From Limnohabitans sp. MMS-10A-178 (GTDB lineage Bacteria > Pseudomonadota > Gammaproteobacteria > Burkholderiales > Burkholderiaceae_C), in contig NZ_NERY01000002.1 in the NCBI RefSeq assembly GCF_003063375.1, positions 248,001 through 312,000 of the forward strand: a DNA stretch of 64,000 nt, in the 5' to 3' direction. This document shows positions 19,385 through 31,035 of this stretch, piece by piece. The translations under genes and the position numbers were made by a program. How positions within the stretch are numbered: the first letter of the stretch is position 1; the number at the start of each line of letters is the position of its first letter. Under the pieces are notes generated by a model. The model worked only from the letters and a program-made list of their open reading frames with translations, had not been told where the DNA came from and made no database searches.

Positions 19385-21208
19385 TTAAGCGCGACCAGCC
19401 TTCTTGCGCTCATGCTCTTTCAAGAAGCGCTTGCGCAGACGAACGCTCTTAGGCGTGATTTCCACCAACTCGTCATCGTCAATGAACTCCACACCGTATT
19501 CCAGTGTGAGGTCAATGGGCGGTGTGATTTTGATGGCATCTTCTTTGCCAGACACACGGAAGTTGGTGAGCTGCTTGGTACGTGTGGCATTCACCACCAA
19601 GTCGTTGTCACGGCTGTGGATGCCCACAATCATGCCTTCGTACACAGGGTCGTTGGCTTTCACAAACATGCGGCCACGGTCGTCCAACTTGCCCAAGGCG
19701 TAGGTGAAAATTTCACCGTCGTCCATAGAAATCAGCACGCCATTTTTGCGGCCACCAATTTCACCTTTGTGCGGTTCGTAGCTGTCAAAGATGTTTGAAA
19801 TCAAGCCAGAGCCACGTGTCAAGTTCAAGAATTCATTGGTGAAACCAATCAAACCACGTGCAGGAATGCGATATTCCAAACGCACACGGCCGCGGCCATC
19901 GGGCTCCATGTTGACCAATTCGCCTTTGCGCTCACCCAAAGCTTGCATCACGCCGCCTTGATGGGTTTCTTCAATGTCGGCTGTAACCAATTCGATGGGC
20001 TCATGACGCTCGCCATTGACATCGCGGTAAACCACGCGGGGCTTTGACACAGCCAATTCGTAGCCTTCACGGCGCATATTTTCCAACAAGATGGTGAGGT
20101 GCAATTCACCACGACCTGCCACGTCAAAGATACCTTCTTCGTCAGTTTCTTTCACACGCAAAGCCACGTTGTGTTGAAGTTCTTTTTGCAGACGATCCCA
20201 AATTTGACGGCTGGTGACGTACTTGCCTTCACGGCCAGCCAAGGGGCTGGTGTTCACGCAGAAGTTCATGGTCAATGTGGGCTCGTCAATTTTGAGCATG
20301 GGCAAGGGTGCTGGATTGATTGGGTCAGTGACCGTCACGCCAATGTTCAAGTCGGCAATGCCGTTGATGAGCACAATGTCACCAGGGCCTGCTTCAGTCA
20401 CTTGAACTCGATCCAAGCCACGGAATGTCAAAACTTGGTTCACGCGGCCCTTGATGGACGATCCATCTGGGCCCTCCATGACCATGACATCCATCATGGG
20501 TTTGATAGTGCCTTGGCTGATACGACCAACGCCAATGCGGCCAACGAAGGTTGAAAAGTCGAGCGCTGAAATTTGCAATTGCAATGGGGCATTGGGATCA
20601 CCAGCCTGCGGGGGAACATGCTTGAGCACCGTGTTGAAAAGAGCTGACATGTCGGGGCCCCACTGCTCACCGGGTGCGCCTTCTTCCATGGAGGTCCAAC
20701 CATTGATACCAGAAGCATACACAACGGGAAAGTCGAGCTGCTCGTCAGTCGCGCCCAACTTGTCGAACAAGTCGAAAGCCTGATTGACCACTTTGTCTGG
20801 GTTCGCACCTGGCTTGTCTACTTTATTAACCACAACAATCGGTTTAAGGCCCAAAGCCAAAGCCTTCTTGGTCACAAAACGCGTTTGGGGCATGGGGCCT
20901 TCTTGCGCGTCAATGAGCAAAACCACACCGTCCACCATGGACAAAGCGCGCTCCACCTCACCGCCAAAGTCGGCGTGGCCTGGGGTGTCAACGATGTTGA
21001 TGTGGGTACCTTCCCAGCTCACAGCACAGTTTTTGGCCAAGATGGTAATGCCGCGCTCGCGCTCAATGGCGTTGTTGTCCATGACGGTGTCGACCACTTT
21101 TTCGTGTTCGGCAAATGTGCCGGACTGACGAAGCAGTTGGTCAACCATGGTAGTTTTACCGTGGTCAACGTGGGCGATGATCGCGATGTTACGAATTTGT
21201 CTAGTCAT
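19385..21208 (-). CDS. typA: Ribosome-associated GTPase TypA/BipA
   Basis: This 607-residue translational GTPase has the normal length. The G1 loop is [10 protein letters not shown] (11-20), followed by [17 protein letters not shown] and NKVDKPGA. The C-terminal half has the family-specific [16 protein letters not shown] and RLRKRFL segments. It binds the 70S ribosome under stress and helps large-subunit assembly. The ATG overlaps the truB stop by 4 nt, placing it at the end of the rimP-nusA-infB-rbfA-truB operon. Confidence 0.98.
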   Translation of the reverse strand: MTRQIRNIAIIAHVDHGKTTMVDQLLRQSGTFAEHEKVVDTVMDNNAIERERGITILAKNCAVSWEGTHINIVDTPGHADFGGEVERALSMVDGVVLLIDAQEGPMPQTRFVTKKALALGLKPIVVVNKVDKPGANPDKVVNQAFDLFDKLGATDEQLDFPVVYASGINGWTSMEEGAPGEQWGPDMSALFNTVLKHVPPQAGDPNAPLQLQISALDFSTFVGRIGVGRISQGTIKPMMDVMVMEGPDGSSIKGRVNQVLTFRGLDRVQVTEAGPGDIVLINGIADLNIGVTVTDPINPAPLPMLKIDEPTLTMNFCVNTSPLAGREGKYVTSRQIWDRLQKELQHNVALRVKETDEEGIFDVAGRGELHLTILLENMRREGYELAVSKPRVVYRDVNGERHEPIELVTADIEETHQGGVMQALGERKGELVNMEPDGRGRVRLEYRIPARGLIGFTNEFLNLTRGSGLISNIFDSYEPHKGEIGGRKNGVLISMDDGEIFTYALGKLDDRGRMFVKANDPVYEGMIVGIHSRDNDLVVNATRTKQLTNFRVSGKEDAIKITPPIDLTLEYGVEFIDDDELVEITPKSVRLRKRFLKEHERKKAGRA

Positions 21209-22158
21209 GCTAAGGCCTTCTCCAAAATTGATTGAATCTCTAGGGGGCTTAACAAGCGCCCCGGAATAAGTTCACCAGCTTTCACGTGCGCAGTGCCCAA
21301 GAGCGCGCGCGGTGAATTGCCGTACACAGCCACATGCAAGTTGTCGGGCCATTCGCCTCGACGTCGCACGCCGCTTAAGAATCTGCCCGCATCATCTGGG
21401 GGCAAGGTGACAGGGGTATGACCGTCGAGCAAAGCATCGATGGCCAACAATTTCATTTCACGCTCTGCTTCAGGCAAAGCTTCTAAGTCTTGAATGCTGA
21501 GGCATTCGGCTTCTGTAAATGGGCCGGTTTGAATTCTGCGCAGTGCGCTCAGGTGCCCGCAAGTACCAAGGGCAATGGCAATGTCTTCGCACAAGGTGCG
21601 GATGTAGGTGCCCTTGCTGCAGGTAACCGTGATTTTGAGCCGACGTTGATTGTTGTGCGGCTCGATTTCTTCAAGAGCCAAATTGTGAATCACGATGTGT
21701 CGCGCTTCACGCTCCACTTCAATGCCGGCACGTGCATAGTCATACAGAGCTTTGCCGTCCTTTTTCAAGGCGCTGTACATGGGCGGAATTTGGTCAACAG
21801 GGCCCGTAAATTTTGCTTGAACTTGCTGCAACTGCTCGGCTGAAAAGTGAACAGGCTTCTCAGCTACTACTTCACCTTCTAAATCACCCGTGCTGGTTTG
21901 AACTCCCAAAACCACAACAGCTTCGTAAGACTTGTCGGCATCCAAGTGCAATTGACTGAACTTGGTTGCAGCGCCAAAGCACAAAGGCAAGACCCCTGTG
22001 GCCAATGGATCAAGGGTACCGGTGTGGCCTGCTTTTTCGGCGCGCAAAAGCCACTTGGCTTTTTGCAAAGCATTGTTACTCGACATACCGTATGGTTTGT
22101 CTAACAACAGCACCCCATGCACAGGGCGCCGTTGCACCCTGGTGCGTGGCGCGTTCAT
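21205..22158 (-). CDS. truB: tRNA pseudouridine(55) synthase TruB
   Basis: The ATG at 22158 (MNAPRTRVQRRPVHGVLLLDKP) lies one base after the rbfA stop and gives 317 residues. The catalytic Asp50 is in GHTGTLDPLATG, preceded by LLLDKPYGMSSN. KGTYIRTL and the C-terminal PUA-like region are also visible. TruB makes pseudouridine 55 in the T-loop of tRNAs. It is overlapped by typA at its 3' end. Confidence 0.97.
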   Translation of the reverse strand: MNAPRTRVQRRPVHGVLLLDKPYGMSSNNALQKAKWLLRAEKAGHTGTLDPLATGVLPLCFGAATKFSQLHLDADKSYEAVVVLGVQTSTGDLEGEVVAEKPVHFSAEQLQQVQAKFTGPVDQIPPMYSALKKDGKALYDYARAGIEVEREARHIVIHNLALEEIEPHNNQRRLKITVTCSKGTYIRTLCEDIAIALGTCGHLSALRRIQTGPFTEAECLSIQDLEALPEAEREMKLLAIDALLDGHTPVTLPPDDAGRFLSGVRRRGEWPDNLHVAVYGNSPRALLGTAHVKAGELIPGRLLSPLEIQSILEKALA

Positions 22159-22159
22159 G

Positions 22160-22534
22160 TTAGGCCTCGTCTTTAGAACGTGACGCAACAGCCTTGGAGA
22201 TCAAGGCATTCATGTCGGATGCGCGCTCGGTGGTGCGATCAAAAATGAAGTGAAGCGTGGGAACAGTGTGAATTTGCAAACGCTTGAACAAGCCATTGCG
22301 AAGAAAGCCAGCTGCGGCATTTAAACCGATGGTGGCCTCTTCTGGTTTGCCCGTAATCAAACTAAAGAACACCTTGGCGTGGGCGTAGTCGGGTGTGACT
22401 TCTACTGCGTTCAAGGTGACCATGCCCACACGAGGATCTTTAAGCTCGCGCGCAATCAGCTCCGACAGATCGCGCTGGATCTGGTCGGCAACGCGGAAAC
22501 CGCGATGGGCTGAGCTGGTAGGTTTGCGGGCCAT
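22160..22534 (-). CDS. rbfA: Ribosome-binding factor A
   Basis: This 124-residue KH-fold protein has the family start [27 protein letters not shown] and the middle [13 protein letters not shown]. RbfA binds the 30S subunit and helps 16S rRNA 5' end maturation. It lies between infB (29 bp) and truB (1 bp) in the conserved translation operon. Confidence 0.97.
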   Translation of the reverse strand: MARKPTSSAHRGFRVADQIQRDLSELIARELKDPRVGMVTLNAVEVTPDYAHAKVFFSLITGKPEEATIGLNAAAGFLRNGLFKRLQIHTVPTLHFIFDRTTERASDMNALISKAVASRSKDEA

Positions 22535-22563
22535 GTGGATGTGTGTGGCAGTTCTTTAGAAAA

Positions 22564-25491
22564 TTACAACGAACGTGCAATCTCTTTAACTTCAAAGAAT
22601 TCCAGTTGGTCGCCCACTGCAATGTCGTTGTAGTTTTTGAGTTTGATACCGCACTCGAAACCTTCTTTGACTTCGCGAACGTCGTCTTTGAGGCGTTTGA
22701 GGGAGTCGATGTCGCCGGTGTAAATGACCACGTTGTCGCGCAGCAAACGGAACTTGGAAGAACGCGTAACTTGGCCGTTGGTGACCATACAACCCGCAAC
22801 GGTACCAATTTTGGAGGCCACGAACACAGTGCGAATTTCGGCCATACCAATGACTTCTTCCTTCTGCTCGGGTGCCAACATGCCAGACATGGCTGCTTTC
22901 AATTCGTCTACAGCGTCATAAATGATGTTGTAGTAATGAATGCTGACGCCATTGCCTTCGGCTTGTTTGCGCGCACCTGCATCGGCACGAACGTTAAAGC
23001 CAATGACCACCGCTTTGGACGCAATGGCCAAATTGATGTCGGACTCGCTGATACCGCCGACTGCGGCGTAGACCAATTGAACCTTGATCTCGTCGGTAGA
23101 CAGCTTGAGCAATGAGGCAGCCAAAGCTTCTTGCGAACCTTGCACGTCTGCTTTGACAATGATGGGCAAAGTTTTAACTTCGCCAGCATTCATGTCTGTA
23201 AACATGTTTTCCAACTTGGCGGCTTGTTGTTTGGCCAACTTGGTATTACGGAACTTACCAGCACGGTAAGTGGCAATTTCACGGGCGCGGCGTTCGTCGC
23301 CAAGCACCATGAATTCGTCACCCGCCTGCGGTACTTCGGTGAGACCCTGAATTTCAACAGGGATAGAAGGACCCGCAGTTTTAATGGGCTTGCCGTTTTC
23401 GTCCAACATGGCGCGAACACGGCCAAATGTTTGGCCCGCCAACACCACATCGCCTGTAGACAGAGTACCCGACTGAACCAAAATGGTGGCCACAGGACCA
23501 CGACCTTTGTCCAAACGCGCTTCAATGACCAAGCCCTTGGCCGCAGCTGTAACAGGCGCCCTGAGTTCGAGCACCTCTGCTTGCAACAACACTTGTTCTA
23601 GCAATTCATCAATACCGGCACCGGTTTTGGCAGACACACCCACGAATGGGGAATCGCCACCAAATTCTTCAGGTACCACCTCTTCTGCTACCAATTCACC
23701 CTTGACGCGATCGAGGTTGGCATCGGGTTTGTCAATTTTATTGATGGCAACAACAATGGGCACACCAGCTGCTTTGGCGTGTTTGATGGCTTCTTTTGTT
23801 TGCGGCATCACGCCGTCATCGGCGGCGACCACCAAGATCACAATGTCGGTAGCTTGCGCACCACGAGCTCGCATGGCGGTGAAGGCCTCGTGACCTGGGG
23901 TATCTAAGAAGGACACCATGCCACGCGCTGTTTCTACGTGATAAGCGCCAATGTGCTGTGTAATGCCACCCGCTTCGCCCGAGGCCACTTTGGCCCGGCG
24001 AATGTAGTCAAGCAATGAAGTTTTACCGTGGTCAACGTGTCCCATGACTGTGACCACAGGTGCACGCGGCAACAATGGCGCATCACTGAGTGAGACTTCT
24101 TCGTCGGTAAAGGCTTCTGGATCGTCGAGCGCTGCAATGACCGCTTTGTGACCCAGTTCTTCAACCAAAATCATGGCGGTGTCTTGATCCAAGGGCTGGT
24201 TGATGGTGACCATTTGGCCCAATTTCATCAACTGCTTGATCACTTCAGATGCCTTGATGGCCATTTTGTGAGCCAACTCGGCTACGGTAATGGTTTCAGG
24301 CACATGGACTTCAATGACACGCGCTTCAGCCGGCGCTGCTTGCACTTGATCTTCACGGTCGCGTTCGTTGCCACGACGGTTTTTGGGACCCCCGCGCCAG
24401 TTGTTACGGCCAACACCACCACTGGTGTCACCACGCGTGGGAATGGCTTTCTTTTTGGTGGCTGGATCGCCAGCCCAGCTGGAAGACAACTTGGCAGACT
24501 TAACTTCCTTGTTGCCACTAGGTGCTGTCTCTTTGGGCTCTGAAACCAAAGGCGCTTTCTTGGAAACAGCACCAGGCACTTGCGCTGGTTTGTGCAATGT
24601 GCCCTTGGCCGCTTTGGAATCTGCCTTTGGCAACTCTTTGGGAGGGGCTTTTTTGGCCGGGCCACTCATCATGGCGCGAATGGCTTCGGCTTCTGCCAAA
24701 GCCTTGTTTCGGCGCTTGTTTAAATCGAGCTCACGAGCAGCTTCATCTTCAACAATGGCCTGAGCATCTTGTTCAGCTTGAACTTCTGCAGCTCTTTTTT
24801 GAGCCACTTTCTCAGCCTTGACTGCGTTTTCAGCATTGACTCGTTCTGCTTCTGCTGACTGAGCAATAGAGGGATCTACTGGCTTTGAAGCGGCATTGAT
24901 GCTGTCGGCTTCTTGCTGAGCAGCGGCCGCTTTGGCCGAGCGCACAGCGGCAGCCTGACTTGTAATTTCTTCAGCAGATTTTGCAGGTGCTTGTTCAGTT
25001 TGCGCCAAATTGGCAGCTTCTGATGCTTTGGCTTCACGTTCGCGGCGTTTTTCAGCCAATGCCTCTTCTTGACGGCGCAAAAGCTCTGCTTGACTTCTTG
25101 CTTCTTCTTCGCGACGTGCCAACTCAGCATGGTCAATGAGAGGTGCAGCAGGCTCTTCTGCAACGGGTGCAGAAGTGGCGTCTAATTCATCATCGCGTTT
25201 GATGAAGGTGCGTTTTTTCCGAACCTCAACCTGAATGGTGCGAGCTTTGCCAGTGGCATCCGCTTGCTTAATTTCACTGGTGGATTTTTTCACCAAAGTA
25301 ATTTTTTTACGTTCAGCTGTGGCTGTGCCGTGGCTAGTTTGCAAATAGCTTAAAAGCTTTTGCTTGTCAGACTCCGTCAGCGGATCTGACGCTGCAGTTT
25401 TTTCAACACCGGCTGAGCGCAATTGCTCAATCAGCGTATCGGGTGATTTTTTGAGTTCGTTTGCGAACTCTGCGACAGTGTTACTGGACAT
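22564..25491 (-). CDS. infB: Translation initiation factor IF-2
   Basis: The product has 975 residues. The first 50 residues form the IF2 N-terminal domain ([19 protein letters not shown]), followed by a long charged, Ala/Glu/Lys-rich linker (about 110-390) predicted as helix. The second IF2_N region (about 395-450) precedes the GTPase domain with [10 protein letters not shown] (482-491), DTPGHEAF and NKIDKPDA. The C-terminal domains bind fMet-tRNA. The length is at the upper end of the family because of the linker, as in other Burkholderiales. It lies between nusA and rbfA. Confidence 0.98.
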   Translation of the reverse strand: MSSNTVAEFANELKKSPDTLIEQLRSAGVEKTAASDPLTESDKQKLLSYLQTSHGTATAERKKITLVKKSTSEIKQADATGKARTIQVEVRKKRTFIKRDDELDATSAPVAEEPAAPLIDHAELARREEEARSQAELLRRQEEALAEKRREREAKASEAANLAQTEQAPAKSAEEITSQAAAVRSAKAAAAQQEADSINAASKPVDPSIAQSAEAERVNAENAVKAEKVAQKRAAEVQAEQDAQAIVEDEAARELDLNKRRNKALAEAEAIRAMMSGPAKKAPPKELPKADSKAAKGTLHKPAQVPGAVSKKAPLVSEPKETAPSGNKEVKSAKLSSSWAGDPATKKKAIPTRGDTSGGVGRNNWRGGPKNRRGNERDREDQVQAAPAEARVIEVHVPETITVAELAHKMAIKASEVIKQLMKLGQMVTINQPLDQDTAMILVEELGHKAVIAALDDPEAFTDEEVSLSDAPLLPRAPVVTVMGHVDHGKTSLLDYIRRAKVASGEAGGITQHIGAYHVETARGMVSFLDTPGHEAFTAMRARGAQATDIVILVVAADDGVMPQTKEAIKHAKAAGVPIVVAINKIDKPDANLDRVKGELVAEEVVPEEFGGDSPFVGVSAKTGAGIDELLEQVLLQAEVLELRAPVTAAAKGLVIEARLDKGRGPVATILVQSGTLSTGDVVLAGQTFGRVRAMLDENGKPIKTAGPSIPVEIQGLTEVPQAGDEFMVLGDERRAREIATYRAGKFRNTKLAKQQAAKLENMFTDMNAGEVKTLPIIVKADVQGSQEALAASLLKLSTDEIKVQLVYAAVGGISESDINLAIASKAVVIGFNVRADAGARKQAEGNGVSIHYYNIIYDAVDELKAAMSGMLAPEQKEEVIGMAEIRTVFVASKIGTVAGCMVTNGQVTRSSKFRLLRDNVVIYTGDIDSLKRLKDDVREVKEGFECGIKLKNYNDIAVGDQLEFFEVKEIARSL

Positions 25492-25515
25492 ATGGGGTTC
25501 TAGCCTCCTTTGAGA

Positions 25516-27000
25516 TTAGGCCTGACCAGTGAACCAATGTTCACGGGCTGTCATGATCAGGGCGGTGGCTTCAGCATCGGTTTGTCCGGTGATGTCGGTG
25601 AGTTCGTCGGTGGCCAAATCGGCCAAGTCGTCGCGCGTATGAATACCTGCTTCGACTAATTTGGCAATTAACTCAGGCGTCAAACCTGAGAGGTCGCGCA
25701 AGTCTTGTGACACGTCTTCAACGCTCTCTTCCCGAGCGATTTCAATGGTGAGCAAGGCGTCTTTGGCGCGTGTTCGCAATTCATTGACCGTGTCTTCGTC
25801 GAAGCTTTCAATTTCAAGCATTTCTTGAATGGGCACATAAGCCACTTCTTCCAAGCTGGTGAAGCCTTCTTCAATCAGAATGTCGGCAATTTCTTGATCG
25901 ACATCGAGTTTTTCCATGAACAAGGCACGAATGCCAGTGGTTTCTTCGGCTTGTTTTTGAGCAGACTCAGCAGCATCCATGATGTTGATCTTCCAGCCTG
26001 TGAGGTCGGAAGCCAGGCGAACGTTTTGTCCACCACGGCCAATGGCAATGGCCAAGTTTTCTTCGTCAACCACCACATCCATGGCATGCTTTTCTTCATC
26101 CACCACAATCGATTGAACGTTGGCAGGAGCCAAAGCGCCAATGACGAACTGGGCAGGGTCTTCGCTCCAAAGCACGATATCAACACGTTCACCAGCCAAC
26201 TCGGTGGTCACACCATTGACGCGCGTACCGCGAACACCCACACAGGTGCCAATAGGGTCAACACGTTTGTCGTGCGATAACACGGCAATCTTGGCGCGTG
26301 AACCTGGGTCGCGTGCGCAAGACTTAATTTCCAACAAGCCTTGCTCAATCTCGGGCACTTCTTGACGGAAAAGTTCAATCATGAACTCAGGTGCAGAACG
26401 CGACAAAATAATGGGCGCACCGCGCAAAGTGAGGTCGACTTCCATGATCATGGCGCGCACGCGGTCGCCATTTCGAAGATTCTCTTTGGGGATCATTTCG
26501 CTGCGGCGCAGACGGCCCTCTACACGGCCAGACTCCACAATGATGTCGCCCTTGTCCATGCGCTTGACGGTACCCACCAAGATTTTTTCACCGCGTGCCA
26601 TGAATTCGTTGAGCAACATTTCGCGCTCGGCATCCCGAATTTTTTGCAAAATGACTTGCTTGGCAGCCATGGCGCCAATGCGGCCAATGGGCAATGACTC
26701 AACACCTTCTTCGATGTACTCATCGACTTCAATGTCAGGAATTTGCTCGAGTGCTTCAAACAACAAAATTTCTTGATCGGGCAATTGCAGACCCGCCTCA
26801 TCTGGCACCACGTGCCAACGACGGAAAGTTTCATAGTTGCCGCTGTCGCGATCGATGGCAACACGAATGTCAACATCACCTTCATAGAGCTTTTTAGTGG
26901 CTTGGGCCAATGCGGATTCAACGGCTCCAAACACGATGTCACGTTCAACATTCTTTTCACGTGAGATGGCTTCGACCAACATCAACAATTCGCGGTTCAT
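25516..27000 (-). CDS. nusA: Transcription termination/antitermination factor NusA
   Basis: The 494 residues match the usual proteobacterial length. Domain order: N-terminal RNA polymerase-binding domain (1-130), S1 domain ([16 protein letters not shown] near 142), two KH domains ([15 protein letters not shown] and [13 protein letters not shown]), and two C-terminal acidic repeats (about 360-490) that contact the alpha subunit in gammaproteobacteria. It works in pausing, termination and rRNA antitermination. It follows rimP by 4 bp. Confidence 0.98.
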   Translation of the reverse strand: MNRELLMLVEAISREKNVERDIVFGAVESALAQATKKLYEGDVDIRVAIDRDSGNYETFRRWHVVPDEAGLQLPDQEILLFEALEQIPDIEVDEYIEEGVESLPIGRIGAMAAKQVILQKIRDAEREMLLNEFMARGEKILVGTVKRMDKGDIIVESGRVEGRLRRSEMIPKENLRNGDRVRAMIMEVDLTLRGAPIILSRSAPEFMIELFRQEVPEIEQGLLEIKSCARDPGSRAKIAVLSHDKRVDPIGTCVGVRGTRVNGVTTELAGERVDIVLWSEDPAQFVIGALAPANVQSIVVDEEKHAMDVVVDEENLAIAIGRGGQNVRLASDLTGWKINIMDAAESAQKQAEETTGIRALFMEKLDVDQEIADILIEEGFTSLEEVAYVPIQEMLEIESFDEDTVNELRTRAKDALLTIEIAREESVEDVSQDLRDLSGLTPELIAKLVEAGIHTRDDLADLATDELTDITGQTDAEATALIMTAREHWFTGQA

Positions 27001-27004
27001 GTGA

Positions 27005-27586
27005 TTACTCTCCTAAGTCTGTTTTGGGCTTGCGGCCCTTGAAATCAACCACAGGCGCAAGTCGCGCCTCTCTTAATTCGTCTAACCCAAAGCCAAGTGC
27101 CTGAAGTGGCACAGGCGGACGTTTTTTACTCACACGTGCGCCTGGTTTTGGCTCTGGCGCGTCGGACCAAACAATTTGCCAGCCTTCACCGGTCTCTGCT
27201 TTTTCCAACGTACCTCGAAATTTCTTGCGAGTGGCATTGACCAAACCTGCTGCGGCCTCTCCCATGGGGGCCTTGAGCGTGATGTCAATGAGCTCTCCTT
27301 CAAAACGCGCAAAGTCGCGTTCGTTTTTTAACGGACGATCAATGCCAGGCGATGACACTTCAAGGCGGCGATATTCAACACCGTCGACCTCCAAAGCAAA
27401 CATCAACTGGCGATTGACCTTTTCACAGTCTTCCACTGTCACGAAAGGAATTTCAAACCGATCAATGCCTTCTTGCCAGGGGTTGTCGATGGTGATGCGC
27501 AAGAGACCCCCGGCAGAGCGTTCAATCTCTACCAGTTCATAGCCCAAACCGGCTACGGTTTCTTCAACAATCTGCTGCAATGCCAC
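27005..27586 (-). CDS. rimP: Ribosome maturation factor RimP
   Basis: The frame starts with GTG at 27586 and gives 193 residues, slightly longer than the usual 150-170 because of a C-terminal basic extension. The family features LGYELVEIE near 15, LRITIDN, the [13 protein letters not shown] segment and [12 protein letters not shown] are present. RimP helps 30S maturation. It is the first gene of the nusA operon; the promoter should lie in 27587-27640, but no clear -35/-10 pair could be fixed there. Confidence 0.95.
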   Translation of the reverse strand: MALQQIVEETVAGLGYELVEIERSAGGLLRITIDNPWQEGIDRFEIPFVTVEDCEKVNRQLMFALEVDGVEYRRLEVSSPGIDRPLKNERDFARFEGELIDITLKAPMGEAAAGLVNATRKKFRGTLEKAETGEGWQIVWSDAPEPKPGARVSKKRPPVPLQALGFGLDELREARLAPVVDFKGRKPKTDLGE

Positions 27587-27640
27587 GCTTGATATACCTA
27601 AAAGTACCTAGTACGAACCCTGCTCATTAATCGATCGACC

Positions 27641-27673
27641 AAAAAAAACGGGCGGTGAAAACCCGCCCGTTTG
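27641..27673 (-). terminator. Rho-independent terminator of the first peptide ABC operon
   Basis: A perfect 10-bp stem AAACGGGCGG/CCGCCCGTTT closes a 7-base loop, and on the minus strand it continues into a run of eight T. It separates the ABC transporter operon from rimP. Confidence 0.9.
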
Positions 27674-27741
27674 GTCGTGAAGCTCGCATTCTAATCTATA
27701 AATACTTGATTTGGAAAGGATTTGTTGGGAAAAAGTGCCAT

Positions 27742-29577
27742 TTAAACCAAGGCCTGATTGAGTTTGGGGACCGCTGAAAGCAAGGTTTTTGTATACGAAT
27801 CTTGAGGATTGTTCAAAATTTGAGAAGCATCTCCCATTTCAACAATTTTTCCAGCATGCATGACAGCCACTTTGTCGGCCAAATAGGCCACCACACCAAT
27901 GTTGTGCGTTACAAAAAGATAGCTGACCCCCAAGGAATCCTGCAACTCTCGCAATAAATTCAAAATCTGGGCCTGAACAGACACATCGAGTGCTGAAGTA
28001 GGCTCATCACACACAATCAGTTTGGGCTTAACAGCCAGCGCACGCGCAATGGCAATTCTCTGGCGCTGACCACCCGAAAACTCGTGAGGATAGCGGTCCA
28101 AAGCATCTGACCTCAACCCGACCTGTTCCATCAGGGTTTTCAAATCAGCGCGTCTTTGATCTGCCGACCAGTCGGGGTGCAGACTCTTCATGCCCTCTTC
28201 CAGAATCTCTAAAACACGCATGCGAGGGTTCAATGAACCAAAGGGGTTTTGGAAAATGATTTGCAGTTGGCGGCGAGATTCTTGCAACTCTTGGCCCGTT
28301 AAGGTGAACAAGTCTTTGCCATTCAGAAAAGCTTGGCCGCCAATTTGGGTTTGTGGCGTAAGCAGTTGAAGCAGCGCTTTGCCAATGGTCGTTTTGCCAC
28401 AACCAGATTCCCCTACCAGTGCCAAAGTTTGGCCCTTCTGAATCTCAAAGCTCACATTGTTCACTGCTTGGAAGGTTTTTTTGCTGCCAAAAATACCGCC
28501 GCCAAGGGAATATGCAACAGACAAGTCTTTGACAGAAAGAAGGGCTGAGTGGTCGTTAGATAAGGCTTGTGCGCGGTCAAGCAAAGGCGGCAAGCTCAAG
28601 AACTGCAAGCTAGCATCCTGAAGGCGAACACATCGCACATGGTGTGTATCGGACAAAGGCGACATGACCACCGCTTTGTCGGTGCAAGCTTCAGTTTCAT
28701 AAGGACAGCGCGGCGCAAATCTGCAACCCTTGAATGCTTGCGTTAGTGGAGGCACAGTGCCTTGGATGGCAGCGAGCTGCCTGCCTCGCAAATCTTCACC
28801 CGGTAAAGCTTGTAACAACAACTTGGCATAGGGGTGTGAGGGCCTGATAAAGAAGTCAGCCGCTGATGCCACTTCTACAATTTGTCCGGCATACATCAAA
28901 GCCACTTGGTCTGCCATGCCACTCACCACAGCCAAATCGTGCGTGATCAACAACATGGCCATGCCTCGCTCTTGCTGAAGACTTTTGAGCAAATCGAGTA
29001 TCTGGGCTTGAATGGTTACGTCCAAAGCCGTGGTGGGTTCATCAGCAATGAGCAAATCGGGCTCGGCTGCCAAGGCAATGGCAATCATGACCCGTTGCAA
29101 CTGACCTCCAGACATTTCAAAGGGATAGCTGCCCATGCGGCGTTCAGGCTCTGGCAAGCCAACCTTGGTGAACCACTCGACTGCCCGCGCACGAGCTTGC
29201 TCACCCTTCAATGGGGTGTGCTGTGAGATGACTTCCAAAATTTGATCGCCCACCGTCATCACAGGGTTTAAGCTGCTGGAAGGCTCTTGAAAAATGATAG
29301 AAATGCGACGCCCTCGAATGCTTCGCATTTGGTTTTCACTGAGCTGAAAAACATCGACGTCGCTCAACTGAACTTGGCCACTTTGAATCACTGCGTTGTC
29401 GGGCAACAGTCGAAGCAAGGACAAAGCTGTCATGGATTTACCGCAACCCGACTCTCCCACCAATGCGAAGGTTTGGCCCTTGCTCAAGGTGAGATTGAGT
29501 GCATCTACTGCGCGGGCCATACCCACCTCAGTTTGCAGGTCAACCACCAAATTTTGCACATTCAATTGAGCATTCAT
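27742..29577 (-). CDS. Double ATPase subunit of oligopeptide ABC importer 1 (YejF-like)
   Basis: Two complete nucleotide-binding domains are fused in 611 residues. The first has Walker A GESGCGKS (41-48) and signature MSGGQLQRV; the second has GESGCGKTT and FSGGQRQRI. Walker B motifs LLIADEP and LIVCDEP are present. Between them is an oligopeptide-type domain with CRFAPRCPYETEAC, the Cys-rich segment of OppD/DppD proteins. It would power peptide uptake through the two permeases encoded upstream. Its ATG overlaps the upstream permease stop by 4 nt, so translation is coupled. The gene order SBP-permease-permease-ATPase matches yejABEF. Confidence 0.92.
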   Translation of the reverse strand: MNAQLNVQNLVVDLQTEVGMARAVDALNLTLSKGQTFALVGESGCGKSMTALSLLRLLPDNAVIQSGQVQLSDVDVFQLSENQMRSIRGRRISIIFQEPSSSLNPVMTVGDQILEVISQHTPLKGEQARARAVEWFTKVGLPEPERRMGSYPFEMSGGQLQRVMIAIALAAEPDLLIADEPTTALDVTIQAQILDLLKSLQQERGMAMLLITHDLAVVSGMADQVALMYAGQIVEVASAADFFIRPSHPYAKLLLQALPGEDLRGRQLAAIQGTVPPLTQAFKGCRFAPRCPYETEACTDKAVVMSPLSDTHHVRCVRLQDASLQFLSLPPLLDRAQALSNDHSALLSVKDLSVAYSLGGGIFGSKKTFQAVNNVSFEIQKGQTLALVGESGCGKTTIGKALLQLLTPQTQIGGQAFLNGKDLFTLTGQELQESRRQLQIIFQNPFGSLNPRMRVLEILEEGMKSLHPDWSADQRRADLKTLMEQVGLRSDALDRYPHEFSGGQRQRIAIARALAVKPKLIVCDEPTSALDVSVQAQILNLLRELQDSLGVSYLFVTHNIGVVAYLADKVAVMHAGKIVEMGDASQILNNPQDSYTKTLLSAVPKLNQALV

Positions 29578-31028
29578 GCTGCAGCTCCTTCAGTGCCAGC
29601 TTTTGAGTTGGCAGACACAGGCGTAACGCTGCGCAAGCGGGTTCGCGGGTCAAAGGCATCACGCACAGCATCTGCCAACAAATTGGCACTGAGCACAATG
29701 AGGAACATGAACCCAAAGGCGGTGGTTAAAGACCACCAAACCAAGGGCGATTGCGACAGTTCAGCACGCGCCGTATTGATCATCACACCAAAGCTGGCAG
29801 TTTTAGGATCTACACCCACACCCACATAGGACAGCACGGCTTCAGCCAAAACAAAACTGGAAAACTGCATGACTGTGTTGATCAAAACCAAGTGCATCAA
29901 ATTGGGCACGATGTGGCGCCATAAAACACGTGGCGTTGAGACACCAAATGCACGTGCAGATTGAATGTATTCAAGCTCACGCAGTTTCAAGGTTTCGCCT
30001 CGCACCAATCGGCACAGCCCTGTGAAGGAGGTAATTCCCAAAATGAGGCAAAGGAAAAACAAACGTGCATCAGCGCGTTCTAAAGCAGTTTCAAATACCC
30101 CTTGGTTTTTATCAATGAATACTTGCAACAACAACACGGAAGCTGCAATCAAGAGCACATCGGGAATGGAAGCCAACAAGGTGTAGATGTACTGAATAAC
30201 CTCATCCACCCAACCGCGCAAATAGCCAGCCATGACACCCAATAACAATGCCAGTGGCAATACCACCAAGGTAGTGAGGCCACCAATGACAAGCGCTGTT
30301 CGAACGCTTTTAAGTGCAAAGACCAACACGGAATTGCCAGTGCGGTCGGTGCCAAAAACGTGATATCCCTGAGACAACACTGCAACCCATGTGATGCACA
30401 AAACCATCACAGCAAAAGTAATGGCCATTGAGCGCCAAGGCCACGCGGTTTGACCTTTCCGAAACCTTTCCCAAACCACAGAGAAAGTTTGGCGGGTTCG
30501 AACTGTGGCCCAGCTTAAGCCCAAGAACAGCGTCAAAGAAATGATGGTGAAGCTCAATCCCAAAGAAGACCATGTTTTGCTTGATATATCGGCAGACAAC
30601 TGTTGCGTTGGATCGGTCAAATGTTGCCCCCCAAAATTCAGTCTTGGGTAGTCACGAACCGACACGCCATCGCGCTCAAAAGTTTCTTTTCTGAATCCAA
30701 CAGCAGACAAAGGCTCTGAATAACTGCGCTCACGAGCTTTTGCCAAAGGCTCTAGCACTTTGTCTAACACCGAGCTGGCTTCAGTTGAATATTGAGTGGC
30801 CTGACCAGCCGCCGATGGAAGCGCTTCCCGAAAGTGAACGGAGTCTGTGAGGGCTACAACCAGGAAGAAGCCCAACACCATGCTGCTGACCATGGCCACA
30901 GGCCGTTGCATGGCCAAGCGCCAATTGGATCTGAGGTTGCGATCTGAACGCACGTGCCAGATGTACCAAAGCACAAACAGCAAAATGCCATAGACAAACA
31001 AATCAGTTAATAAAAATACAGGTTGCAT
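29574..31028 (-). CDS. Permease subunit of oligopeptide ABC importer 1 (YejE/DppC-like, extended)
   Basis: The protein has 484 residues, long for a DppC/YejE subunit (normally about 300-350). The C-terminal 270 residues are a normal BPD_transp_1 domain with the ATPase-contact loop QSARAFGVSTPRVL. In front lie an extra N-terminal membrane segment (about 5-25), another (about 45-65), a roughly 90-residue soluble loop, and a third (about 155-175). This N-terminal extension is the notable feature. The first residues MQPVFLLTDLFVYGILLF suggest a membrane start. It lies 7 bp after the YejB-like gene. Confidence 0.88.
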   Translation of the reverse strand: MQPVFLLTDLFVYGILLFVLWYIWHVRSDRNLRSNWRLAMQRPVAMVSSMVLGFFLVVALTDSVHFREALPSAAGQATQYSTEASSVLDKVLEPLAKARERSYSEPLSAVGFRKETFERDGVSVRDYPRLNFGGQHLTDPTQQLSADISSKTWSSLGLSFTIISLTLFLGLSWATVRTRQTFSVVWERFRKGQTAWPWRSMAITFAVMVLCITWVAVLSQGYHVFGTDRTGNSVLVFALKSVRTALVIGGLTTLVVLPLALLLGVMAGYLRGWVDEVIQYIYTLLASIPDVLLIAASVLLLQVFIDKNQGVFETALERADARLFFLCLILGITSFTGLCRLVRGETLKLRELEYIQSARAFGVSTPRVLWRHIVPNLMHLVLINTVMQFSSFVLAEAVLSYVGVGVDPKTASFGVMINTARAELSQSPLVWWSLTTAFGFMFLIVLSANLLADAVRDAFDPRTRLRSVTPVSANSKAGTEGAAA

Positions 31029-31035
31029 GGTGCGC

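Noticed and set aside
22543-23115. Open frame of 190 codons on the plus strand opposite infB
   Set aside because: No recognisable domain; it mirrors the codon pattern of the conserved infB gene.
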